A stretch of DNA of 60,618 bases from Adonisia turfae CCMR0081 (GTDB taxonomy: Bacteria; Cyanobacteriota; Cyanobacteriia; Phormidesmidales; Phormidesmidaceae): positions 2,910,776-2,971,393 of the forward strand of contig NZ_QXHD01000004.1 in NCBI RefSeq assembly GCF_011009555.1, written 5' to 3'. Made by a program: the position numbers and the translations under genes. The notes beneath the pieces are model-generated. The model searched no databases. It had not been told where the DNA came from and worked only from the letters and a program-made list of their open reading frames with translations. Position 1 is the first letter of the stretch. Every line of letters begins with the position of its first letter. This document shows, piece after piece, positions 1 through 8,805 of the stretch.

Positions 1-1221
1 ATCAGGGGTGTACCGACCTGAGGCAAAGGCCGCATAGTAAACAAAGGGTTTGAAGGCTGATCCTGGCTGACGACGCGACTGAACGGCCCGATTAAACTGG
101 CTGCTTTCATGGTCCACACCACCGACGATGGCCTTTACAAAATGGGTGCGCGGGTCGATGGCAACCAGAGCCATTTGATCGGCGATGGCACCGTTGCCAA
201 AGCGGTTAGCATGGGCCGATTTTACGGTTTGTTTAGCTAAGGACTGTAGCTTAATATCAATGGTGGTCTGCACTCGCATGCCACCTTTGAGTACGGCTTC
301 TTGACCAAATTGTTCCTGTAGCTCCTGGACAACCGCTTCAGTGACGTAGGGAGCCTTACTGGAAACAAAGGACGTGACTTTACCCAAGCGCAGAGGTTGT
401 TTTTTCGCAGCCTCGGCTTCGGCTGGGGTAATCCACCGCAGCGTTTGCATCCGCTCTAGGACGATAGACTGCTCTCGCTTTGCGGCCTGGTAGTCTACAA
501 ATGGACTCAGGCTTTCAGGCGCTTTAATCAATCCCGCCATCATCGAAGCCTCAGCCAGGGTTAAGTCCTTGGATGACTTATTGAAGTAACTCTGGGCAGC
601 GGTTTCAACACCATAGGTATTGTGACCCCAATACACCTGATTGAGATACATTTCGAGGATTTCATCTTTCTCGAAAATTTGCTCAAGGCGCAGCGATAAA
701 ACCACCTCAGCCACCTTACGGCTAATGGCTTGCTGGGGGCTCAAAAATAAGTTCTTAATCAGCTGCATGGTGATGGTTGAACCACCCTGCACTGTATTGC
801 CTGCCTGGAAGTTGGCTAGAAATGCTCGGCCAATGCCCACAGGGTTGATGCCGCTGTGCTCGTAAAAGTCACTATCCTCAATGGCCAAAACCGCGCGCTT
901 GAGGTGGGGGGAAATTTCGTTGAGGTCTACCACTTCCCGGTTAGCTTCGTCGTGCAAGCTATCGAGCAGGGTGCCGTCTACGTCGTAGATGTAGCTGGTT
1001 TCGGTGGGGATGTAGTTGCGTAGCGATCGCACATCGGGCAAATTTCGAAAGCTAATGGCTAAACCCACTAAGCCACCAGCTGAGATCGCACTACATAGCA
1101 TGGTTGCCGTCAATAGTGTCGCCCCGCTAATCTGAAGCACATCTTGAATGTGCTTCATCAGCTTAGGTTCACCAGTAAACTGCAAAGGAACTCGGGTTTG
1201 ACGAATGGTATTAAATGCCAC
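1..1221 (-). CDS. Class A penicillin-binding protein (PBP1A family), C-terminus cut by window edge
   Basis: Bifunctional peptidoglycan glycosyltransferase/transpeptidase acting at the outer face of the cytoplasmic membrane. The 407 codons seen start at GTG 1221, with AAGGATG about 12 nt upstream. A membrane anchor lies at about residues 32-58. The GT51 domain follows, with the catalytic-Glu motif AIEDSDFYEHSG and QGGSTITMQLIKN. The transpeptidase domain begins before the edge: the Ser-x-x-Lys motif PGSAFKPF is visible close to position 30. The SxN and KTG motifs and the C-terminus lie outside the window. It is divergent from tyrS. Family assignment is firm; which cyanobacterial PBP paralogue it is cannot be told from this fragment. 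Confidence 0.93.
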   Translation of the reverse strand, partial: MAFNTIRQTRVPLQFTGEPKLMKHIQDVLQISGATLLTATMLCSAISAGGLVGLAISFRNLPDVRSLRNYIPTETSYIYDVDGTLLDSLHDEANREVVDLNEISPHLKRAVLAIEDSDFYEHSGINPVGIGRAFLANFQAGNTVQGGSTITMQLIKNLFLSPQQAISRKVAEVVLSLRLEQIFEKDEILEMYLNQVYWGHNTYGVETAAQSYFNKSSKDLTLAEASMMAGLIKAPESLSPFVDYQAAKREQSIVLERMQTLRWITPAEAEAAKKQPLRLGKVTSFVSSKAPYVTEAVVQELQEQFGQEAVLKGGMRVQTTIDIKLQSLAKQTVKSAHANRFGNGAIADQMALVAIDPRTHFVKAIVGGVDHESSQFNRAVQSRRQPGSAFKPFVYYAAFASGRYTPD

Positions 1222-1671
1222 GGATACGCTACATCCTTACGGAAATACACGGCAGGCCAGATTAGTGAGGCGCGGCTGATCTGAGCGATGATTTCGTCTG
1301 AAAAATGCCGACTTATAGCATTTCTAACAGATCGACTCCTCCTCTAAATCAGCACCCGTAATTATAAAGCTGCTGCCATAAACAGAATTTAAATCACATC
1401 CAAATTAAACACGTATACTTCCCAAATAGAAAAACCGTTGTTTCAGATGTGGATGCGGTTGATGTCGAAATTAGAGTCAGACTTCCCAGATCGTACTCAA
1501 AACTTCTTTAGGAACAACAAGCCCCTAGGACCGATTCAGTACCGAGGAATGTTCCAGCTGATCCATAGACCAGTAAAATGATTTGCGGCAAGCGCATCGG
1601 ACGAATGACGTACCTAATAATCTGAAAAAATTGGGTGGATAGGTCGTTGAGGACTCAATGTGTGCCGTTAA

Positions 1672-1731
1672 ATCTCCCTAACCACATGATGCAGGCACAA
1701 GGGCCTTATGCATCCATCAGAAAAGGGAGAT
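1672..1731. repeat. Nested inverted repeats upstream of tyrS
   Basis: In the roughly 635-bp gap between the PBP and tyrS genes, ATCTCCCT (1672-1679) pairs with AGGGAGAT (1724-1731). Inside it GATGCA (1688-1693) pairs with TGCATC (1709-1714). This could fold as a two-level stem in a transcript leading into tyrS, about 125 nt before its start. A weak -10-like TACTAT lies at about 1743. I see no other gene in the gap. Confidence 0.4.
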
Positions 1732-1856
1732 AATTTACCCGCTACTATAGTGGATTCCGGGCAGATGTCTAGGCAAGTTTGAAAACTTAGGCAGTCTTAC
1801 GGAGTTATCAGTATTTATTTTTGGCGGTTCACTGCGCATTTTTACACCAACACACT

Positions 1857-3098
1857 ATGACCGAGGCTTCTAATTTTGTAATGTCGGCCATCCCTGAGGA
1901 GTTTGCAGGGATCTATCGCGGCGTCAGTGAAGTATTTCCCCATCAGCCCGACTCAGACGATCCTAATGAAAGTTTGTTGGCAAGATTACAGCAAACTGAC
2001 CGGCCACTCCGGATCAAATTAGGGATTGATCCCACGGGTTCTGAAATTCATCTGGGTCACAGCATTCCGGTGAGAAAGCTGCGGGCGTTTCAGGATGCAG
2101 GCCACACGGCGGTCCTGTTGATTGGCGACTTTACGGCTCGCATTGGGGACCCCACTGGTAAGTCAGAGGTGCGCAAACAGCTGACGGAGGCTGAGGTTAA
2201 AGCTAATGCAGAAACCTATATTGAGCAGGTACGCCCCATTCTCGATTTTGATACCCCTGGCCGTTTAGAAATTCGCTATAACTCGGAGTGGCTAGCGAAG
2301 TTGGACCTGGGCAAAATTCTGGAGCTGCTGGGTACCATGACTGTGGGTCAGATGCTGGCCAAGGAAGGCTTTGCCAAGCGTTACGAGCAGGGCAATCCGG
2401 TGTATCTCCACGAGTTTTTATATCCCCTGATGCAAGGGTTTGACTCGGTGGCGCTTAAGGCCGATGTAGAACTGGGGGGCACTGACCAGAAATTTAATGT
2501 GGCGGTGGGACGAGATTTACAGCGTCATTTTGGTCTGACGCCACAGTTTGGCATGATGCTGCCGCTGTTGCTGGGCACCGATGGCAGTCAGAAAATGTCT
2601 AAATCCTTGGGCAACTATGTGGGGCTGCAAGAAGATCCGCTATCCATGTATTCCAAGTTAGAGAAGGTGCCTGATGCCCTGATTTCTGACTATTTTGAGT
2701 TACTGACAAAGCGGTCCCTGGATAGTCTGCCGGAGAATCCACGGCAGGCTCAAAAGCAACTGGCTTTAGATGTTACCGGTCAGTTCCATGGTGAAGCGGC
2801 TGCGCAGCAGGCGCAAAAGGATGCCATTAACCTGGTGCAGGGGGGCTCGGGTCAGGCAGAGGCGGTGCCGGAATTCTCTCTAACAGCGGTGAATTTCCCA
2901 GCCAAGGTCTTTTATTTGCTAGGGGCAACGCCTCTATGCAGCAGCAGCAGCGATGCTCGCCGTCAGATTAAGGGCGGTGCGGTGAAGTTGGATGGGGAGA
3001 AGGTCAGCGACCCCAATGTGGAATTTGCTGGCCCCGATGAGCTGGTGGGCAAAGTGCTACAGGTGGGTAAGAAGAAGTTTGTGAGGCTGGTGGCATAA
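1857..3098 (+). CDS. tyrS: Tyrosyl-tRNA synthetase
   Basis: Class I aminoacyl-tRNA synthetase charging tRNA-Tyr in the cytoplasm. The HIGH-type motif is present as HLGHS, the KMSKS loop is exact ([12 protein letters not shown]), and [14 protein letters not shown] is typical of the TyrZ-like bacterial clade. The C-terminal 70 or so residues form an S4 RNA-binding domain ([18 protein letters not shown]). Length from ATG 1857 is 413 aa, normal for the family. The frame stays open up to TTG 1821, but ATG 1857 is the better start; ATG 1881 is also possible and none has a strong Shine-Dalgarno. The stop overlaps the pyrF start by one base (TAATG), so the two are probably translationally coupled. 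Confidence 0.97.
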   Translation: MTEASNFVMSAIPEEFAGIYRGVSEVFPHQPDSDDPNESLLARLQQTDRPLRIKLGIDPTGSEIHLGHSIPVRKLRAFQDAGHTAVLLIGDFTARIGDPTGKSEVRKQLTEAEVKANAETYIEQVRPILDFDTPGRLEIRYNSEWLAKLDLGKILELLGTMTVGQMLAKEGFAKRYEQGNPVYLHEFLYPLMQGFDSVALKADVELGGTDQKFNVAVGRDLQRHFGLTPQFGMMLPLLLGTDGSQKMSKSLGNYVGLQEDPLSMYSKLEKVPDALISDYFELLTKRSLDSLPENPRQAQKQLALDVTGQFHGEAAAQQAQKDAINLVQGGSGQAEAVPEFSLTAVNFPAKVFYLLGATPLCSSSSDARRQIKGGAVKLDGEKVSDPNVEFAGPDELVGKVLQVGKKKFVRLVA

Positions 3099-3838
3099 TG
3101 GCCCAAAAATTGACCACGCAATCAGCGGCGGAGCGGATTATTGTGCCGTTAGATGTGCCAACGATGGAGGATGCGATCGCACTCGTCGATACAATTCCCA
3201 ACGTTACCTTTTGGAAAGTGGGTCTAGAGTTATTTGTCAGCGCTGGGCCTGCCATTTTAGAACAGCTAAAACAGCGTCAAAAGCGCATCTTTCTTGACCT
3301 CAAGTTCCACGATATCCCCAACACTATGGCGGGAGCCTGTCGAGCTGCTGCTGGTTATGGTGTGGATCTGATCACGGTCCATGCTCCGGCGGGTAAAGTC
3401 GCCCTACAGGCGGCCCAAGCGGCTGCTATGGAAGGGGCTGCCGCCACAGGCTGTGCCTCCCCTAACTTAATTGCGGTTACCTTGCTTACCAGCATTAATC
3501 CCCGGGCTCTGGCGTTTGAGCTCAAGGTTTCTCTGGAGCTACAGGACTATGCATTGCAGATGGCTTTGCTGGCCCAGGATAGTGGTCTAAGGGGTATTGT
3601 TTGTTCTCCCCAAGAGGCAGAAGCTTTGCGCCGTGTGTGCGGTGATGAGTTCTTGTTGGTGTGCCCTGGTGTGAGACCTGCCGGTTCTGCTAAAGGTGAC
3701 CAGCAGCGGGCCATGACGCCCAGTCAGGCCATTGCTGCTGGAGCTAGCTATCTGGTCATTGGTCGTCCGATTACTCAGGCTGAAAATCCTGCCACGGCAT
3801 TTCAACAGATTTGCGATGAAATTACGATAAATGGATAA
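3098..3838 (+). CDS. pyrF: Orotidine 5'-phosphate decarboxylase
   Basis: Decarboxylates OMP to UMP, the last step of de novo pyrimidine synthesis. The 246 residues fit a class 1 enzyme. The catalytic Lys-Asp tetrad region is intact: Asp19 in VPLDVP, Lys40 in FWKVGLE, and [11 protein letters not shown] at about 66-76, which carries the Asp-x-Lys-x-x-Asp motif. The phosphate-binding end is seen as CPGVRP and [12 protein letters not shown]. It starts on the last base of the tyrS stop codon, which suggests one transcript and coupled translation; pyrimidine synthesis and tRNA charging are otherwise unrelated. Confidence 0.97.
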   Translation: MAQKLTTQSAAERIIVPLDVPTMEDAIALVDTIPNVTFWKVGLELFVSAGPAILEQLKQRQKRIFLDLKFHDIPNTMAGACRAAAGYGVDLITVHAPAGKVALQAAQAAAMEGAAATGCASPNLIAVTLLTSINPRALAFELKVSLELQDYALQMALLAQDSGLRGIVCSPQEAEALRRVCGDEFLLVCPGVRPAGSAKGDQQRAMTPSQAIAAGASYLVIGRPITQAENPATAFQQICDEITING

Positions 3839-3935
3839 TCTCGTAGGGGTGATGCCTTGTGCTCGCCCTGAACTATTGCATGCTACCGATCAGAATTTAG
3901 GATTAATCGTAAGTGGTGTGTTAGCGATCGCACGA

Positions 3936-4565
3936 ATGGCTTCTTTTATGCCCAACCTGTATTCCCAAAAGTTTTTGGGAAGCGTCTGCATTGTGTTGAG
4001 TTTTGCCCTGGGTAGTTCGCCCGGCCTGGCCAAGGTATCAAAGTCCTCCATCGAACAACCTACCTTTAAAGGGGAGCCTGACAGCGATACCCCTTATATT
4101 CGTCCCCAGGCTAGCTGTCCTCAAGATTTTGCAGCTCTCTCGACTCTGTTAATTCGAGATATTCCTAGCTATACCAACCGGATTTTGCAAAGCAGTGTGG
4201 CGGATATTCGTTCTGCCTATCGGCCAGCTTATGTGATTACGGCTAGTCAGCCAGATCGGGTTCCTTTGGAGATTAAAGATCGGGTTTATACCACCCTGCC
4301 TGATGACGGCCAGGATTTGCAGCAGCTGTTTTTTACGACGCTTGAACGTCAGTATTCGGAGTCTGAGGCTATTTCCATCAGTCACTTTCATTGGTTGTTT
4401 TTAGCGCCTGATGAAGCGGGATGGCAAATGGTGTTTATGTTTTCTGCGATCGAGGCTGAGGATGAAAACCTGTTGCCGCCCCGTGATAGTAGTCAGGGAA
4501 GTGTGGGGCAGGCGGTGCAGCGTTGGTTGCAGGATTGTCAGGCAAGGGCGATACAACCTATGTAG
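3936..4565 (+). CDS. Secreted protein of unknown function
   Basis: About 209 residues. The frame is open from 3831, overlapping pyrF by 8 nt, but ATG 3936 (or 3948) fits better because it places a clear signal peptide at the start: a short lysine-containing head, a hydrophobic run FLGSVCIVLSFALGSS and a cleavage-like site after GLA. The mature part begins around SCPQDFAALSTLLIRDIPSYTNRI, a pattern I associate with a conserved cyanobacterial periplasmic or thylakoid-lumen family without an assigned role. It lies about 100 nt after pyrF on the same strand and is convergent with the uracil-DNA glycosylase gene. No catalytic motif is seen. Confidence 0.75.
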   Translation: MASFMPNLYSQKFLGSVCIVLSFALGSSPGLAKVSKSSIEQPTFKGEPDSDTPYIRPQASCPQDFAALSTLLIRDIPSYTNRILQSSVADIRSAYRPAYVITASQPDRVPLEIKDRVYTTLPDDGQDLQQLFFTTLERQYSESEAISISHFHWLFLAPDEAGWQMVFMFSAIEAEDENLLPPRDSSQGSVGQAVQRWLQDCQARAIQPM

Positions 4566-4597
4566 GGGATGGCCTTGTGCATCTCAACCAGCAACTA

Positions 4598-5302
4598 CTA
4601 TGCTTGTTGGCTGTTTACTTCATCGAGCTTTTTTTTAATTTCCTGAATGTCCTGCCACATGAGCCATTTAGGTTTGCCTTTTTCGCGGGAGGGGTTTCGT
4701 AATAAGTAGGCTGGGTGGAAAATGGCCATGCAGTTTCGACCTTCCCATTCCATCCAGTTGCCGCGCACTTTAGTGATGCCTTGTTTGACGCCGACTAGGC
4801 CTTTGAGGGCGGTGCCGCCGGTGAGCAGAATGATTTTTGGATCTACCAGACGTACCTGTTCTTTCAGGTAGGGGATACAGGCGGCGACTTCACCTGCGGT
4901 GGGGGCGCGGTTACCAGGGGGACGACATTTGACTACATTGCAGATATAAACGTCGTTTTTGATGTCCAATCGGACGGAGGCCAAAATTTTGTCCAGCAGC
5001 TGACCTGATTTACCGACAAAGGGCAATCCCTGTTCGTCCTCGTGCTGCCCCGGCCCTTCTCCGATAATCATAATGGCGGCGTTGTTGGGGTTACCTCGAC
5101 TAACGACCACGTTGGTGCGACCACCAGCCAGGTCACAGCGCTGACACTGATTGCAGTGCTGAGCTAGTTGTTCTAGATTTTCGTAGGTGCCCGAGGGAAT
5201 GGGGATACTGGCACGGGTGGGAATTTGCTCCCAGGTTTCTGGGGATAGGGCATCAACTTCGGAGGGCAGCTGATTACTAAACAGGCTGATCTGCTCTGTC
5301 AT
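4598..5302 (-). CDS. Family 4 uracil-DNA glycosylase (iron-sulfur)
   Basis: Removes uracil from DNA in base-excision repair. Seen: an N-terminal cysteine cluster HCNQCQRCDL (Cys50, 53, 56), part of the 4Fe-4S site of family 4 enzymes; motif A GEGPGQHEDEQGLPFVG; further cysteines in YICNVVKCRPPGNRAP; and the C-terminal active-site motif IFHPAYLLRNPS. ATG 5302 gives 234 aa. The frame is open to TTG 5329, a less likely start. Its 3' end faces the secreted protein gene across 32 nt. Confidence 0.93.
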   Translation of the reverse strand: MTEQISLFSNQLPSEVDALSPETWEQIPTRASIPIPSGTYENLEQLAQHCNQCQRCDLAGGRTNVVVSRGNPNNAAIMIIGEGPGQHEDEQGLPFVGKSGQLLDKILASVRLDIKNDVYICNVVKCRPPGNRAPTAGEVAACIPYLKEQVRLVDPKIILLTGGTALKGLVGVKQGITKVRGNWMEWEGRNCMAIFHPAYLLRNPSREKGKPKWLMWQDIQEIKKKLDEVNSQQA

Positions 5303-5473
5303 GAAAGGGGCAAGTAGCAAAGGATACAAGGCTCTAGTTTATAGGAAACCTTGGACCTGAAATCTCCTAGTGAGCCTTTAAACCCAAAGACACCGACCTT
5401 CTGTCGATAAGCTGAATTCTACGTTAAGAAAGAACATAAGTAAAAATTATGGGACGGTCGCTAAAAATGTGAG

Positions 5474-6586
5474 TCAGTCTAGCAAGAATATCAATACCTC
5501 TTGAATAAAACGTTCACGTCCCCGTTCTGGACGATCGTTGAACAGGTAATGGGTTGCATCTGGAATTGTTACCATTTGCACAACTGGAGCATTGATAAGT
5601 TCTGTCTCCAATATTGATAAGTCTTCTGGCCGGGACCAAAAATCTAACTCTCCCCGAATGCCAAGGGTGGGGGTATAAATATCTTCTGTGTTCCAGTATC
5701 GATACCCCTGAGCCAGGTTAAAACTTTCTTCTCGATAGGCGGTAGGAATACGAGCACTTGGCGGTGTGCGAGTTGCGCTGGTGGGGTCGAGTTCAACGGC
5801 TGTGCGAGCATAGGCATCAGCGACGGCTGGGTCTCGCCATTGAGTTTTGTTATCGATAGGAATTGAGTTGTCCCATCCCCGTAGAAAGCCGTCATAATCA
5901 ACCAAGCGATAGGCACCCCCATCAGGGTTAAACCTGCCGGGATTATTAGGATCTTCAAAGCGCTCAGTCAGTACCCAGGGGGCATTCACGCTGTAGAGGC
6001 TGTTTAGCATAATGAGATGGCTGACGACATCATTATGCCGACTGGTGTACATACCGGCCCAATGGCCACCAGTGGCCCAACCAACCAGGGCAACTTGGGG
6101 TTGCGTGGTGCGATCGCGGATCCAGTCCACTACGGCACCAATATCACGGACTGCTTCCTCAGAGTTAACTAGCGGGGGATTGCGATCTGCCGGTTCATCT
6201 AGACCATCGGGCCGAGTCGAATCTTCCCAGCCGCGTACATTCATGACATAAACAGGGTGCCCGGCCTGGGCAAAGTCCGCAGCCAGCGAGTAGTCTGGTA
6301 CGTCTAAATCAAAGGATGCCAGACCTCCCGGACCACCACCATGAATCAAGAGAATGGGCACTCCAGTGGATTCTGACTGGGTTTTGACCTCTCGCACAGA
6401 AATTTTAATGCCCGGATCGCTCTCAACGCGAAAGTCAGTGCGCGATACTGCAATGGCAGAGACTATTTCTGTAACAGCAGGGGAAACGGTGGGTGCGATC
6501 GCGCCCTCGGCTTTAACGTCAGTGACTGCTATGGTTAGCCATCCTAGAATCCATGCCCCTTGGCTTAGGTGTTGATGAAGTGCCAT
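5474..6586 (-). CDS. Secreted alpha/beta-hydrolase-fold protein with Ala at the nucleophile position
   Basis: 370 aa with a hydrophobic N-terminal segment (about 11-27) that looks like a signal peptide ending near VKA. The alpha/beta hydrolase fold is shown by the oxyanion motif LLIHGGGPGG (80-88) and by an acid/base pair late in the chain (LDFWSRPED and DATHYLFND). The nucleophile elbow reads GWATGG, with Ala171 where the fold normally has Ser, Asp or Cys; the codon is GCC, read directly from the DNA. The protein may therefore be non-hydrolytic or use another residue. Divergent from a LysR-type regulator, which probably controls it. Confidence 0.85.
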   Translation of the reverse strand: MALHQHLSQGAWILGWLTIAVTDVKAEGAIAPTVSPAVTEIVSAIAVSRTDFRVESDPGIKISVREVKTQSESTGVPILLIHGGGPGGLASFDLDVPDYSLAADFAQAGHPVYVMNVRGWEDSTRPDGLDEPADRNPPLVNSEEAVRDIGAVVDWIRDRTTQPQVALVGWATGGHWAGMYTSRHNDVVSHLIMLNSLYSVNAPWVLTERFEDPNNPGRFNPDGGAYRLVDYDGFLRGWDNSIPIDNKTQWRDPAVADAYARTAVELDPTSATRTPPSARIPTAYREESFNLAQGYRYWNTEDIYTPTLGIRGELDFWSRPEDLSILETELINAPVVQMVTIPDATHYLFNDRPERGRERFIQEVLIFLLD

Positions 6587-6666
6587 ATTCGTCGAATACC
6601 CCGTAACGCTCTATCTGCCACCATAGAAAAAGCCCATATGAACGTCCAACACCTCTTTTGTTCATA
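6586..6666. promoter_or_regulatory. Divergent promoter region with two palindromes (LysR operator candidate)
   Basis: TATGAAC (6637-6643) and GTTCATA (6660-6666) form a 7-bp interrupted palindrome with a 16-nt spacer, ending 21 nt before the LysR start codon. A second, compact palindrome TATTCG-T-CGAATA (6586-6598) abuts the hydrolase start codon. Interrupted dyads between a LysR gene and its divergent target are typical binding sites of the family. Binding here is inferred. Confidence 0.5.
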
Positions 6667-6687
6667 ATTAGCACCTAAAAGGTTCAA

Positions 6688-7572
6688 ATGGAGTTACGCC
6701 ACCTGCGCTACTTTTTGATGGTTGCCGAGGAGCTGCATTTTGGCCGTGCAGCCCATCGTCTCCATATGGCTCAGCAGCCCCTGAGCCGACAGATTCGTAA
6801 CCTGGAAGAAGAATTAGGGGTGGAGCTTTTTCATCGCACCAAGCGTACGATGTGGTTAACGGAGGCGGGCAAGGTGTTTTTGCAAGAAACACGAAAAACA
6901 CTGGCTCAGGCAGACCATGCAGTGATGATGGCTCAGCGGGTTGGTCAAGGTGTGGCCGGACAATTCAATATTGGTTTTACTGGCCCCATTCTCAATAGTG
7001 TTTTGCCAAAAGTTGTGCGTGAGTTCAAGCAGAGATTTCCAGCAATTCACCTGGACCTAAAACGGTTGCAAACCAATGAACAGGTGAAGGCACTATTAGC
7101 TGAAGAGATTCACGTAGGCTTTCTACATCCTCCGATTAATGAGCCTTTGCTAAGTCAGGAGGTGATTTATAGAGAGCCTATGATGGCACTATTACCAGAT
7201 ATTCATCCCTTAGCGAAAAAATCTCCTGTGCCAATATCAATAACATGTTTAGCGGACGAGTCATTTATTTTGTTCCCTCGTCAGGTAGGCCCTGTTTTGT
7301 ACGATTCCATTATTAGCTTTTGCCAGCAGGCCAATTTTAGCCCAAGGGTGATCCAGGAAGCGTTTCCACAACAAACAATTCTTGGGCTAGTGGCAGCAGG
7401 CTTGGGAGTGTCGCTCATTCATGCGTCTATTCAACAGATTCAACAGCAGGGTGTGGTGGCTAGACCTTTGATAGAACGGTCTCCTATACTTGAATCAGCC
7501 GTTGTCTGGCGTTCAGATATATCTCATCCCGCCATACCTAATATACTGAACCTTGTGAACGAGCTTTTTTAA
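6688..7572 (+). CDS. LysR-family transcriptional regulator (CatM/BenM-like)
   Basis: 294 aa, standard length. The N-terminal winged HTH reads MELRHLRYFLMVAEELHFG followed by AAHRLHMAQQPLSRQIRNLE, typical of the CatM/BenM/AlsR branch. From about residue 90 there is a periplasmic-binding-protein-like effector domain. AAAAGG stands 5 nt before ATG 6688. It is transcribed away from the alpha/beta hydrolase gene and probably regulates it in response to a small ligand that cannot be told from sequence. Its 3' end is followed by a 40-bp perfect palindrome. Confidence 0.93.
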   Translation: MELRHLRYFLMVAEELHFGRAAHRLHMAQQPLSRQIRNLEEELGVELFHRTKRTMWLTEAGKVFLQETRKTLAQADHAVMMAQRVGQGVAGQFNIGFTGPILNSVLPKVVREFKQRFPAIHLDLKRLQTNEQVKALLAEEIHVGFLHPPINEPLLSQEVIYREPMMALLPDIHPLAKKSPVPISITCLADESFILFPRQVGPVLYDSIISFCQQANFSPRVIQEAFPQQTILGLVAAGLGVSLIHASIQQIQQQGVVARPLIERSPILESAVVWRSDISHPAIPNILNLVNELF

Positions 7573-7605
7573 AGTAGCTCAAGGCACTCTTTTGGGGAGT
7601 CATGT

Positions 7606-7645
7606 ATGATCAGCGATCGCAACAGCTGTTGCGATCGCTGATCAT
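7606..7645. terminator. 40-bp perfect palindrome between convergent genes
   Basis: The two 20-base halves (7606-7625 and 7626-7645) are exact reverse complements with no spacer, and each contains one GCGATCGC (HIP1) octamer. It sits 33 nt after the LysR stop and 21 nt before the end of the oppositely oriented small gene. That is a good place for a bidirectional terminator, although neither side has a strong T-tract. Terminator function is inferred; the symmetry is seen directly. Confidence 0.55.
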
Positions 7646-7666
7646 TTGTAACCATAAAGTACAAGT

Positions 7667-7870
7667 CTATTGCTTCTCAGAATCAAGCTGAGCGATCAAC
7701 CTCACCAAAGAATGTAACGAATCAATCTCCAAAACAATAGGTGTTTTATCTCCTATGGATAAATTCACTTCATTCAATGCGCGATCTGGCATATCACTAG
7801 CCTTACCCAGTAACTGCTTGGTGAGCGCGATAAACAACAAGAAAAATGTCACAATCGGGAAGATGGCCAT
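7667..7870 (-). CDS. Small membrane protein, unknown
   Basis: 67 aa with one hydrophobic segment (IFPIVTFFLLFIALTKQLL, about 3-21) followed by a polar tail. I recognise no family. It is the last of three small genes on this strand downstream of the region divergent from the STAND gene, and 51 nt separate it from the preceding one. The Shine-Dalgarno is weak (GTAAAG). The coding call rests on the membrane-anchor pattern and operon position only. Confidence 0.4.
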   Translation of the reverse strand: MAIFPIVTFFLLFIALTKQLLGKASDMPDRALNEVNLSIGDKTPIVLEIDSLHSLVRLIAQLDSEKQ

Positions 7871-7921
7871 GGCTTTACAATGTGAGCAACAATGTGAACA
7901 ACTTTGACAGGTGGTAAATCC

Positions 7922-8227
7922 TTAAATAGACTCCTTAAGGCAGGCACAGGCAAAGACTAAAAACGTCGTAGCTGCAAACAGTTTGAAAAGAGGTTGTACC
8001 TGAAAGTAGATAGTTTCTGCCAAATTTTGAGAAACGACCCAACCTACAAACAGTGTTAAGAGAGAAACCCCCATACCAAATAAAAACAACCAGCGAAATA
8101 ACTGAAATGCTATGCGCATGATCAAGCTGTAGCGTCGACGTTGCCTAAATCGCCTGGGAAGCCTATTACCAGGACGTTTCTGTAGTAGTCGAGCCAGCAC
8201 TGTATGCGTTTGAAACTTAGCAAACAT
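7922..8227 (-). CDS. Small two-helix membrane protein, unknown
   Basis: About 101 aa from ATG 8227, which has GGGGGA about 7 nt upstream; the longer frame to 8266 is less likely. A strongly basic stretch (RLLQKRPGNRLPRRFRQRRR) precedes two hydrophobic segments, LFRWLFLFGMGVSLLTLFVG and LFKLFAATTFLVFACACL. This suggests an inner-membrane protein with a basic cytoplasmic head. No family recognised. It lies downstream of a terminator-like hairpin that follows the 139-aa gene, so it may be partly uncoupled from that gene. Confidence 0.6.
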   Translation of the reverse strand: MFAKFQTHTVLARLLQKRPGNRLPRRFRQRRRYSLIMRIAFQLFRWLFLFGMGVSLLTLFVGWVVSQNLAETIYFQVQPLFKLFAATTFLVFACACLKESI

Positions 8228-8249
8228 GAGATGTCCCCCGAGGTTATTA

Positions 8250-8301
8250 CCAAAAACCAAGGCCAAGGAAAGCGCTCTTCAGCACCCTCCTCGGCCTTGG
8301 T
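8250..8301 (-). terminator. Rho-independent terminator or attenuator
   Basis: On the minus strand ACCAAGGCC (8301-8293) pairs with GGCCTTGGT (8264-8256), followed directly by a run of Ts. It lies after the 139-aa gene and 29 nt before the start of the next gene, so it may end or attenuate transcription between the two. Confidence 0.6.
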
Positions 8302-8376
8302 AATCTCTCCATAAACCGAGCCGTTTTTAATTGTTTTTGAACCTATGGGCTGCCGCTCCCCGGCATACCCATGGAA

Positions 8377-8796
8377 TTAAAGATTCATCGCTTCTTGAGC
8401 TAAATACAGTTGATACGATGGCGCACCATGAATGAGAAAACGTTGCTGATGGTTTTTCCGCTCCATCTCCAGACTAATGTGGCCATACTGTGTACCTTGT
8501 TCACCCAAAATGGTGTGCAGGATTATTCCCAGCATGTCCCAAAGCCTTTGACTAATATAGTGATCTGGGAAGTGTGGTCCGCTCCTTAATAACTGTTGTA
8601 CCTCATCTAGACTAACTGCGTAGAGATCGTAAACTGTATTCTTAACAATGATTCTAACGGTCTGACGATCTGCAGGGCTAAACTCTAACTCCACGTTACC
8701 AAAGCCAGTATCTAAGACCGTTTGTCGGATGCTCTGATCAACGGACGTTAACACCTGATAGAGGTCCATTCGCCTAAAGTGTGAGTGATTAAACAT
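8377..8796 (-). CDS. Conserved-looking soluble protein of unknown function
   Basis: 139 aa from an ATG with a strong Shine-Dalgarno (AAGGGGGC). No membrane segment or recognised motif. The middle (VRIIVKNTVYDLYAVSLDEVQQLLRSG) looks like mixed alpha/beta. It is the first gene of the minus-strand group divergent from the STAND/WD40 gene. Its own leader carries a CTTATGTGAG motif that recurs upstream of the STAND gene, so the two may share a regulator. Confidence 0.6.
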   Translation of the reverse strand: MFNHSHFRRMDLYQVLTSVDQSIRQTVLDTGFGNVELEFSPADRQTVRIIVKNTVYDLYAVSLDEVQQLLRSGPHFPDHYISQRLWDMLGIILHTILGEQGTQYGHISLEMERKNHQQRFLIHGAPSYQLYLAQEAMNL

Positions 8797-8805
8797 AGAT
8801 GCCCC

